Shown in pieces: positions 49,801 through 59,376 of a DNA stretch of 64,000 bases (the stretch's first letter is position 1; the number at the start of each line of letters is the position of its first letter). The notes below the pieces were generated by a model. It worked only from the letters and a program-made list of their open reading frames with translations, was not told the origin of the DNA and did no database searches. Made by a program: the position numbers and the translations under genes. This stretch comes from Glandiceps talaboti (taxonomy: Eukaryota > Hemichordata > Enteropneusta > Spengelidae). The stretch spans positions 13,252,342 through 13,316,341 of the forward strand of contig NC_135549.1 of the NCBI RefSeq assembly GCF_964340395.1, in the 5' to 3' direction.

Positions 49801-52800
49801 AGGTAAGAAGTGCTATCAGTCACTCTTTTAGCTTGACCCATTGCCTAAATTGTCAATCCAGAATTTGGTTGCCACACTGTCAGTTACAGTTCATACAGTT
49901 ATTGAGTGGATGTGTTTGAGTTGTGGGTGATCAGAAATATGTAAATTAGCTGAATTCAAGGTGATCACTGGGTGCATGGCGCCCATTGTGTGTTCTTGTA
50001 TTTTGATTGAGATTCAACCTAATACAATTTTATGACTTTGTTTTCTCTCACTAGTCCCAGAAATTGTCTAATTTCACTGATATGTATGTCATCCAAGTTT
50101 TTACAACTTTGTTTTCCTCATGCAGACTATATCAGAAACAGTCCAGCAATATAGTCACGATGGAAACAGTTTGACAATAGTTGCCCATCACAGAATAGTG
50201 GTCTCAACGTGTGTAACAGCTGGTATGCTGTATCAATTGGGTTTGAAATCCGGACACTTTACTCACGTATTTGTGGATGAGGCAGGACAGGCTACAGAAC
50301 CAGAATGTGTTGTACCTGCAGGACTGGCAGTAGGTAACAAGGGTCAGGTAAGCCAGAATTCTTGCAGTGATACATCTTACACCTACGGCTGGTTGTTTTT
50401 AGCTAGAATTATTACTACACTTACAGCTGAAATCTCTACTTTCAGAAAAGCAATGACTTTGATATTAACACTGTAACTATTTTACCTTGAAACCCCTTTT
50501 TTTTTTATATTTATAAGATTTTTATTGGTAACTTCAGTTGTTTACAATATAAGTTGCTCTTGTATTACATAATAAGATGGTGTATTGTTATCCATTTGTT
50601 ACAGTGCCTTTCAAGTTTGTCTTTGTTAACAGCTATAATATACTCACAGTGATAATTGTATTTTACATGGTTCAAGTATAGTGCAAAGTGCGGTTTCAAG
50701 TTTTTCATCTTCATTGAGTAAATGTGTCTCTTGGCCAACAGAAGCAAGTGGTTATACAGATTTGTGAAAGTTATGTTTCCAAATAATATCTCACTGAGGG
50801 AGGGCAGGTCGAATAGAGTAAAGCAATTCTTGAAACAATTTAAAAAATCTTGCCAAAACTTTTTGAAACCCCTTTTACCATTATAGATAGTGCTTGCAGG
50901 AGACCCACTACAGCTTGGACCAGTATTAACCAGTAGACCAGCTATTAGGTTTGGTTTAGGTCTCTCTCTGTTGGAAAGACTTATGTCCAGGCCACTCTAT
51001 ATGAGAGATCCTGACAAGTACACAACCAATGGCAACTACAACCCTTTCCTTGTGAGTAACAAGTATATTATGCTCATTTGTTTTTGAAGACACGAGTTGT
51101 ACTGAATCAAATATATCAATCCTACCTGGTGGTCCAAAAAGAATGTATGGTGTGGGTCTGCAGTGTCCCCTCAAAATCTTGATCACGGCAGCTTTCTGCC
51201 TTTCATTGAGTTGAGTATTGTAGAAGTGCGCCCTCTTGTGACCATCTCCACCAGCACCAGGTTCATCAGAAACAATTTAATTACAAGAATTAAGGCCTGG
51301 TGGTGCCCATTGTCCATGGAGAATCCTGTTTTAATTTAGATGTTGTGTAACCTTTCACTACATACCATTTTACAGGTTACAAAGTTGGTGGACAATTATA
51401 GATCTCATCCAGCCTTGCTAAGTCTACCTTCACAGCTGTTTTATCATGATGAACTTGTACCTAAAGCTGATCCAGAGCAGAGAGAATGTTTATGTCAATG
51501 GAATGAGTTGCCAAATAAAGAGGGATTTCCAATCTTATTCCATGGAATTAAGGTATGGAATTAGTTACCAAATCATTTACTACAGATTTAGGTTCAGCAA
51601 AACCTTGTATTAAACTCTGTAAATCTTTCGAGGTATACCACACACTTATATATAATATATAAGATGGGCCCTATTTATAAGTCCACCAGCAGGAGGACTA
51701 GTACAGTGGGCTATGTCAATCACCCCTATGTGTTCCAACCAACAGATCATTTCCAGGGTATTACAATGAGAATCATGGAAATTAAAGAAAAGCCACACTA
51801 CATGTAATGATGAGAATGACTTTGACTACAGATTGCCAAGGTCATAGTATTAACTCATTTTACAATATGTCTTTTTGTCAAAGTGACTGATGAGAAGTTA
51901 ATAAATGAAGTCCAGCTGTTCTTATTTATAATTGTTTTTGAGTCACACTTTTCAAAATGATTGATTGGAATCTAATAAATACAATGAAGGCTATTGGATT
52001 ATACTTGATTGACGCAGCAGTAGAAATTGATAGACAGAATATTGGTATATTATAGTATTAAATCTTCCGCTTAGTGGTCTAGTAATTCACAGATGGCAGT
52101 TTGGGGATTTTTTTTCTGTGTGTTCAAAATTGACATGCTACTTTCATTCTTATTTTATCTATACTATGTGCACTCTGACATTTTGTTCAGAAATGGATTG
52201 GTAAGAAGCTGTAGATTACTTCTTATAATCCTTATGAATTCATCGGGGAGAGTTTGATGTATAGAAATAAAATGTAATAAATATATTGTAAAGTTGTCCT
52301 GCTCACAACTATATTGTACATAGATTGAAGCTTATGAGCATGAGAATTAATCAACTCTTTTTTTCATAAAGTTTAAGGACTTGGTTTCTGAAATGGGGTG
52401 GCAGCTTTAAAGGGTTAATATCATAAATGAACAATGCACAACAACTCAGGCAAATTTATGAACGGAAAGAAGGGCAATCACAGAATGAAAGATAAAAAAA
52501 GCCCAAGAACTCTCTTAAGTTTAGGTGACTTGATGGCAAAATGTCAACGTTAACCAAACAGACAGGCTGTGTAGCGGTATGTTGGTATTGGAAGGATATG
52601 AATTTAGTATATAGAGGTCCTTGAATTGCATGCACTTTCATGAAGCAAGGAGTGGACTACCCTTCATAACTATGTGTTCATGTGTGTGTGTAGGGTGATG
52701 ACTTAAGAGAAGGCAATAGCCCATCATGGTTCAACCCAGTCGAGGCAGTTCAAGTGATGAAGTACCTGAAATCTTTGCTGTGTAATGATGTACGTCCTCT

Positions 52801-55280
52801 GAAATATAGTGACATTGGTGTCATAACTCCCTACAGAAAACAGGTAATTAGATCATATTCCTCAGTATTTTTCTTCATTCAGTCAAGTGACCTCAAAGGG
52901 ACCTTGTCACTACAAGTTGCAGATTAGTGTATTTTCCAGTTGAGAGAAGACAACTATTGGAGAATAATATAATTATGCGAGAATGGTCAAGGACTCTGGA
53001 TTCATACTTATTAATGAAAATTTCTACTCACAGTCAAAACATTTCTTGGAAGTGAATCCCAAATTTCCGCTGACGTCTCATCAACATCGTCAGGGGTGTA
53101 CTTCACTTCCAAGAAATTTTTGACTCTGTGAGTAGAAAGTTTCATTAATAAATTAATACACTTATGCCTGCACAGGCTGAAATTCTGATAGAGAAAATGG
53201 GAAAAAGAATGGAGATATTGAATATTTTGACTCATATTTCAATCACTGTACAACCACTGATGTAAATACGTGATATTGTAATGGAGAATGCCCATGGCTC
53301 AAATTCCATATTTACTGTTCAAATGCATACAACTCGACTTGTGTATGGTATAATAAAACATTTTCAGCAAAGGCATATCATCCTAACATAATGTTTATTT
53401 TTCGTAAATTTTGAGTACCACGTAATCTTTGAATGTCAGCACGTTTTTGTTGTTGTTGTTGTTGATGTTGTTTTTTGTTTTTGGGGTGGGAGAAATACGA
53501 TTCAATACATTGCATGATTGCAGGATACAAATGTTCAGGAACATTTAGTATTATTCACTGCTATGTTGATTAAAACTGTTATCAACTCGTAACATGGAAG
53601 ACAAATATATTTATAAACTGTGTTTATAATAGTTGATATGAGATTGTCAAGTCTGTCTTGTTTTTGTAGGTTGAAAAGATTCGTCTATTAATCGATAGTT
53701 TGGGAATGGAAGACATCAAAGTTGGCTCAGTTGAAGAATTCCAAGGTCAAGAGAGACTTGTCATCATTATTTCCACCGTAAGCACTATTTAAGAATTATT
53801 ATGATGTAGATTGGATAGCAAAATTATTGATGCCATGGTATGTATATGCTGTTATTTGTACTTCCTGGTTTGGACAAACTTTTGGAGAACATATTTAAGA
53901 CATTGTGTAATACTGTTCTTGTTCTTGTAAACATGTATGAAGGCCACAAGCATAACATAAGTGTTATTTTCTTATAAACCTGATTTTGAAGGGAACACCA
54001 TTCCAGGAAATAAAGGCATTTTCGTAAATTTTGGGTTCTGGAGAGTTGTGCCATGATTTACCAAGCAACACCAAATTGAATCTTGTTGCACATTCATTGT
54101 TCTATGACTGTCTTAGCAGGGATCCGGTGGTGCCTCATGATAGGAGTCAGCAGACATGCATAAATTATGTATATCTACTAACTGGACCACTGCTAGGTAT
54201 ATGAATGTGGAATTTGGAAACATGTTGAACTTAGCTTTCCTCTGTTGAATCACAATCTTAAAAAAAAAACCACCAGATGTGGAGTGTTGTCATTACCATT
54301 GCTCAAACCAAATACTCATTTTTGAGAAATTCATCATATGAAAAGTCATTCTCATCCATGTTCAAACTGTCAAGTAGGACTTTTCAGTTGAAAGAATAAT
54401 TAAACAATAATGTACGCCCTCCCAGCCCATAATGGACAAAAGCAAACTTTGAATGACATTATGGAGTGCAAAGTTTGCTTGAGTCCATTATGGACTGGGA
54501 GGGCGTACATTATTGTTATTATTTTATAGTTTTGCCAATTCCAGCGAATTTGTAGACAGAGAAACGCAAAACAACGTATAATATACACAGCGCTGAACAT
54601 CGTCTGCCATGTTCGGCCCGGAAGCTGAATACTAATCATAGCGACACACGTACGTACACGTACACACACATATACACTTCAATGAACTGCTGTGAACACA
54701 AATTTGTTTCATTTTAATTTTAATCTTTTTAAAAAAAATTCTTATGGTGTTTACCCCATAATTTCCCTGTTCTCAAATACCCACACCTTTATTGCCTTAC
54801 GGACATAAGCTTGTATTGTTATGCTCGTTTTGGGGCCGCGATGCCCAATAACAGAGTACATTATCAGTAATAATGTACAGCGATGACGTCACAAAATTCA
54901 CTGGAATTGGTAATGCTATAATATAATAAAATATAACGTATTTGTTTTCCATTTCCAGGTAAGGTCAACTGAAAATTTGGTTGGCTTTGACACCAGACAC
55001 AACCTTGGGTTTCTTAGCAACCAGAAACGATTCAACGTAGCTATTACTCGTGCCAAGGCATTGCTTGTTGTCATTGGAAATCCTTATGTGCTTGTCCAGG
55101 TAGGCAAGAAGCTGATGTGAAATCATGAATTACGTCATCTTTAAGCAGAACTTCAGATTTGTATGTGTCAAGAACTGTCCACCTGGAAACGAACCACTTT
55201 GTCCTTGAAGTAAAGATTGTTTTTAGCACAACTGAACTGAGGTTCAGCATGCTATAGGCATCAATATTTGCCTGTGTGCA

Positions 55281-55334
<54 letters not shown>

Positions 55335-58300
55335 TGTGCGTGTGCGTGTGCGTGTGTATGTGTGTGTGTGTGTGTGTGCAGATGTATGTGTGTGTGTATG
55401 TATGTATGTGAACAATTTAAAGTGAGAAACTGATGGATCGTTTGATTTCAAATTTGGTAGAGACATTGCTTATGGTGTGTAGATGCAAAATTGTTCAAAT
55501 GAAATCGATCTGATCAGTGCTTTTTAAGTTACATCCAAAAGAGAGATTTTCTGTCAAAATAGGTAATCTCTTACAGTGGAAGTATTTTTATATAATGTTA
55601 CAAATCACTTGGCTAAAGTTCATGGGATGTTCCATTATCCTGTAGGGATGTTTTTATGTTTGAGGTGTGTTTCTCTCACTGTATGTGTATGTCAGACATT
55701 GGATTTCAGTTGTGCACATTGCCATTGGCAGTACTTTTATTGAAAAAAACATATAGTAATAAATCAGCTGTGTTGATTTGTGTTTGAATTTTACTACTTC
55801 TTTAAATTTGTTGAAATTTATGATTCAAATTTCATGATAATAAATACCCTACTCAATTACATTTTAATCAGATATCGATGCTTGATCAAACATTTATGTA
55901 TTTGTGAATTCTGTTCTGTTTCCTAACTTTTATCTCATCTATCTTATCAAGCAAATCATGAAATGAGTTTTTGTACCTTTTGGCCACTTGCAGGACTACC
56001 ATTGGTTGAGTTTGCTTCACTACTGCATCAAAAACAATGCCTACATTGGTTGTGACTTACCAAATCTTGATGAAGAATTTGCCGAAAAGATTTGTAGTAG
56101 TATGGAGAAGAACTTAAAAACAGAAGGTGAAGATGATTGTGTGAACCAGGTATCTTCTAGTGAAACTGTTGAAGTGATTGAAAGGGAGAGTGAACTATTA
56201 CAGCATTATCCAGGAACAAAAGTTAGTGGAGACCAGGCTGAGGGAAGCGAAGGACAACACCAGGAAGACAGTGATGTATTCCAGATGGAAATGAACCATG
56301 CTGAGCAGGTTCCTTTGAAGAGTGATACAGGAATGCCTGTAAATGAAACTGATCCAGTAACACTAGCTCTAAGGTCAGAGGATTCAGATAACCAGAGTAA
56401 GGAAAAACAGGAAGGAAAGGATCCGCCGATGGAGAGGAATGGTGTTGATCAGGTTGTTACCAGTGACACTATTGCAGTGATCATTAGGGACACTGATACA
56501 GTACATCTCATGCCAGGGTTGGAGAGTAAGGAGAACCAAAATAAGGAAAAGGAGGAAAATAACGATATAAAGAAGAATGTTGGTGATGGAAAAGGTCTCC
56601 AGGAAGATGACAGTGCTGATAGTGTCAGTGAAGATGACACAAGCCCTGAGTTTACCATGGATACATCTGAAAATGCAGAGTTGGGCAGTAAGACCACTGG
56701 CACAGATATTTCTAGAAGAGATGCAAAAGTATCAGAAAGTGGGGATTGTAGAGAAAAGAAGAGTCTTGCTGATGAAACCTGTGTTTCAGCTGTTGTCATT
56801 GAAACTAACCAGGAGGACAGTGAGATACTAGATTTACAGAATAATACTAGAAATGTTAGTGAAGAACTGTGTATAAACAATGAATCTAGTGTGGACAGGA
56901 TGTTGTACCACACACCAAGTGGACAGCAAAATGACAGGAGTTATGACTGTGTTAGAAGTTGTCAGAATTCAGATGATGACAATAATGAGGAAAGCACTGA
57001 AGAACTGAGGAATGGTGGTCTGTCAAGGAGCTATTCACATGTGTCTGATTACACAGTGACATCGCCAGAGTCTCAGAGTCAAAGAAGTGATGTTTGCATA
57101 CCAGGTACAGTGTATCATGACAATGCTCGGGCTGAAATTGATCTACAAAAGGATGAAATAGATAATGTTCAAGTATGTGCAGAAGGAGAATGCAAGACTT
57201 TGAAAAATAGTATAGGGATAGAAATTAGGGATAGCAGTAATAGAGACATGGTCGCTGGAAGAGTATCTAAGGAAGATATGAAAGGAACAAGTTGCGATGA
57301 GCAATCTATAGGTGAGGAAAGTATTTCAGATGAAGAGGAGGTAATGATATTACCTAACTCTGGAGAAGACTTTGGTGGTGGTAGTGATGATGATGATGAT
57401 GATGATGATGATGGTGATGGTGGTGGTGATGTTTGTGATGGTGGTAGTGGTGGTGGTGGTGGTGATGATGATGGTAAAAAGGAGGGGGAGGTTGAGCATA
57501 ATAGTCATTGTGGCTCTAGCCCTCGAAGAGCCAGTGATGTAGGGACTATCACTTCTGATGAGTTAGATGAAAAAAATGTGATCAATCCACAGATCTTCAA
57601 ACCACTGGCTTCCCTAGCTGAGTTAAAGGATTACAGAGACAACATTATATCTAGGAAGACAGGAGGAGTGGAAGTCAAGCTACAGGATAGAAAAGATAAA
57701 ATAGTCTGCACAGGAGAGGCTCAGACACAGCCATTACAAAGGAACACACAAGGAATTATGGGTTCCCTGAATTACAGAGATAATGTACAGACACAACCAT
57801 TACTTTGCAGAGATACAGTAAGTGACAAGAAGAGCAGTCCACAGGAAGAGGAGATAGGATTGGAGTATGCCGATTATGAAACTGAAATGATGCCTAGACC
57901 ACTGTCTCTTGAGAACCGTGTATCTGTACCTGCTATTGAAAGATGGGATGAAGACTGGTATGAACAGAGGCAAAGTCAGCTTGTACATTATAAAGACGTT
58001 TTGTATTCAGGTGGTGTCACTGACAACGCAACAAGTCTTTCTGTTGAAGAAAGAATTGACCTACATAGAGTAGATACAGATGATATCAAGTTTGAAAATT
58101 GTTTGTCCGATTCGAAAGGTCAGCTTGGGTTGATTGGACAGGATGCAATACGGCGATCAAAGGATATGCCACAACCACGTCATATCCAAACTGTCAATAA
58201 TGATTTACAGATTTGGAAGCACCCTTACAATAACACTGAATTTCATTCTATTTCTGACCATACCCAAGATGTTGTTGATGACCAAATGTCAAGTGAGAAT

Positions 58301-58936
58301 AAGAATGGCAGGTTTATGTATCACTCAGATGACTGGAGAAAAAGAGATGTCAGACCTGTGATGGGTGATACGAGTTTTACTCCACAGAAGAGAAGCAATG
58401 AGTTGTTTAGAGTCAAAAGTGATGTGGGTAGTTCTTTCAGTGGTTCTTTAAGTGAAGACACTCGTTCTCAGATAAATATATCTTGCAAGGCGTCAGACAA
58501 TCAGAAAGAGCACAGATCTACAGGAAGTAGAGAAGACTTCCATGGATGCCAAAAATATCACTCGGGAGTGCATCACATGGTAGAAAACCTTCAGGATAAA
58601 AGGGTTAACCACATCGACCAACGAGAGCCAATTCAAATGAAGCAGGAAAATGACAAAACTCTAGTTAGTGTAGAAGAGAATGACACGTCTGAGTTCCCTG
58701 CAGAGAATAGCTCATCAATGCGGAGAAGATCAAAGAAAGGCTGCACTGTGGCGTGTAAATTAGGCAGACAGCATACAGGTTCACATGATAAACACCACGT
58801 TTATGAAGAGACCTATGCAAGCATTTCATTCCCATTAGACTCAAAATGGCATACTTTAAAGGATGGTGAGGACCCCTATGCTGATGTAGATGTCATAATT
58901 GAAAGTAGTTGCGATGAGTCGCTAAGTGATAACTAA
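37840..58936 (+). CDS. MOV10L1: MOV10L1-like SF1 RNA helicase (piRNA biogenesis) with about 945-aa extra C-terminal tail, 19 coding exons
   Basis: Coding exons: 37840-38771, 39876-39995, 40623-40808, 43126-43341, 44446-44560, 45901-45999, 46434-46583, 47086-47177, 47677-47735, 48304-48774, 49053-49162, 49725-49802, 50126-50347, 50887-51051, 51376-51552, 52694-52843, 53670-53777, 54959-55099, 55994-58936. They sum to 6534 nt in one frame, about 2177 aa. Exon 1 carries three cold-shock-like repeats ([49 protein letters not shown]), as in vertebrate MOV10L1. [12 protein letters not shown] and the linker follow, then UPF1-type helicase motifs: GPPGTGKT split by intron 10 (about residues 811-819), [19 protein letters not shown] (DEAG about 927-930), [32 protein letters not shown] and [15 protein letters not shown]10L1 unwinds piRNA precursors in germ-cell cytoplasm. 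After YIGCDLP, where human MOV10L1 nearly ends, the last exon continues with an acidic tail. A 5' UTR acceptor lies near 37691. The start of exon 10 is the least certain boundary. Confidence 0.92.
39082..39508. mobile_element. MITE-like element with 30-bp terminal inverted repeats (MOV10L1 intron 1)
   Basis: 39082-39112 and 39479-39508 are diverged inverted repeats (AACACACT...TCTTACTTGC / GCAAGTAAGAATT...AGTGTGCTA). An internal copy of the terminal motif lies near 39410. Confidence 0.6.
41663..41811. mobile_element. Strong foldback element (MOV10L1 intron 3)
   Basis: About 66-bp arms 41663-41730 and 41746-41811 separated by a 15-bp loop. The cores are TATTTGCCAAATACCGTTCC and GGAACAGTATTTGGCAAATA. 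Confidence 0.85.
41809..42523. mobile_element. Possible DNA-transposon relic with 15-bp perfect TIRs, abutting the foldback
   Basis: CTTATACGTCACCTG at 41809-41823 recurs as its reverse complement at 42509-42523, 715 bp overall. The interior shows no intact transposase frame. Confidence 0.55.
42556..42594 (+). repeat. (CTGT)n microsatellite
   Basis: About nine CTGT units in MOV10L1 intron 3. Confidence 0.9.
43366..43622 (+). repeat. (TCATA)n pentanucleotide repeat
   Basis: About 250 bp of TCATA units with a few variants, starting some 25 bp after the exon 4 donor. Confidence 0.95.
43817..43901 (+). repeat. (CTGT)n microsatellite
   Basis: About 20 CTGT units with a CTAT interruption, MOV10L1 intron 4. 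Confidence 0.95.
44809..45806 (+). repeat. 33-34 bp minisatellite, about 30 copies (MOV10L1 intron 5)
   Basis: Unit GTCTGCCTGACTAAAATCTG then TCTAAGTATTTGTA, with GTCTCTGTCTGAC and TCTGCCTTGGTATTA variants arranged in blocks. The array fills most of the intron between 44560 and 45901. Confidence 0.95.
46528..46874 (+). repeat. Tandem copies of the exon 7 end plus 5' splice site (MOV10L1)
   Basis: Four copies of an 83-91 bp unit. The first is the real exon end and donor (donor GT 46584-46585); copies 2-4 lie in the intron, starting near 46618, 46706 and 46789, progressively decayed. Copy 2 keeps GAAGTAAGTGAG (donor at 46672). Confidence 0.85.
47907..48168. mobile_element. Foldback (MITE-like) element before exon 10 (MOV10L1 intron 9)
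   Basis: Arms 47907-47978 and 48092-48168 are inverted copies sharing GGTATTTATTTT and CTTGAAAAAGCAATGTGAAA. Confidence 0.8.
49141..49440 (+). repeat. Tandem copies of the exon 11 end plus 5' splice site (MOV10L1)
   Basis: About seven copies of a 42-43 bp unit with the core TAACAGTGCTTCTGATTTGC then TGGTAAG. The first contains the true exon end (donor 49163). The second (49183-49224) keeps a full donor at 49205. The fifth and sixth are identical to each other. Confidence 0.85.
51090..51263 (-). repeat. Inverted copy of exon 10 end and its splice donor (MOV10L1 intron 14)
   Basis: The reverse complement of 51090-51263 matches 48637-48810 over 174 bp with four mismatches. The source covers the last 138 bp of exon 10 (through the first part of Walker A) plus 36 bp of intron 10. 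It is not used as an exon because it is antisense to the gene. Confidence 0.95.
53011..53148. mobile_element. Foldback (MITE-like) element (MOV10L1 intron 16)
   Basis: Arms of about 45 bp, 53011-53055 and 53103-53148, share TTTCTACTCACAG and ATTTCTTGGAAGTGAA in inverted orientation. Confidence 0.8.
54403..54935. mobile_element. Composite foldback/TIR element (MOV10L1 intron 17)
   Basis: A 49-bp-arm hairpin (54403-54451 / 54469-54517, core AATAATGTACGCCCTCCCAG) abuts a unit whose ends, about 54518-54552 and 54894-54932, are inverted repeats (GCCAATTCCAGCGAATT / AATTCACTGGAATTGG). A palindrome GTACATTAT...ATAATGTAC lies at 54867-54888. Confidence 0.75.
55215..55570 (+). mobile_element. Dispersed repeat with internal GT microsatellite, copy C (partial, MOV10L1 intron 18)
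   Basis: Begins TTAGCACAACTGAACTGAGG like copies A and B, then a long (GT)n (about 55285-55398), then AATTGTTCAAATGAAA. Confidence 0.75.
56090..58936 (+). other. Lineage-specific acidic C-terminal tail of the MOV10L1-like protein (within last exon)
   Basis: This is an open frame of about 945 codons with no intron, continuous with the helicase exon. It is rich in Glu, Asp, Ser, Asn and Lys and has no domain that I recognise. Two segments of about 34 residues, near 56143-56245 and 56450-56550, look like diverged copies of each other ([13 protein letters not shown] / [13 protein letters not shown], each followed by a PG-containing stretch). A second short repeat, YRDN plus QTQPL, occurs twice near 57630-57800. 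A poly-Asp/poly-Gly tract from GAT and GGT triplets lies at about 57380-57475. The extreme C-terminus is DEDPY-like acidic and ends [12 protein letters not shown] expect it to be largely disordered. Function is unknown. Confidence 0.75.
57380..57475 (+). repeat. In-frame (GAT)n(GGT)n repeat coding poly-Asp/poly-Gly
   Basis: Lies inside the last MOV10L1 exon and keeps the frame, so length changes would alter the tail without disrupting it. Confidence 0.9.
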
Positions 58937-59370
58937 TTGAACTGTGCAATGTCTGACAAATTATATAAATAGCAGAAGCCTGTCATCTGTTTTCAGATTG
59001 CTGACATTTTGTTATTTCATATTCACTTCATCAGACAGACCTCCAGTGATTAAAAACAGTGGTGCTATGACAGTCTCAGACAGATCTCAAAGGATAAACA
59101 TAGTGGTGCGACAACAACCTTGAATTTATTCTAGAATCAAAATCTTTCATCTATTTTTTAGAGTGCTGATGTTTTTTATTTCTTTCTAATGAAAAGACAG
59201 ACTTCCAAGGATTTCTTTATTCATTTAGTTCTTTTAGACAGTGTAAAATTAAATTGGTTCTTAATTTGCTTACTTTTATTATTTTTACATGACCTCTCAT
59301 GTTTTTATTTGGTATCTTAAGATTGTGAACTGTCAAGTTATTTTTAACATACTTAATATGTTTCTCCTTT

Positions 59371-59376
59371 AATAAA
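59371..59376 (+). other. Candidate poly(A) signal for MOV10L1
   Basis: AATAAA about 435 nt after the stop at 58936, the first good candidate in the 3' flank. Confidence 0.4.

Noticed and set aside
50956-51186. Minus-strand open frame that looks like a helicase P-loop fragment
   Set aside because: It is the inverted copy of MOV10L1 exon 10 plus intron 10 sequence, with no further helicase sequence; a duplication, not a gene.
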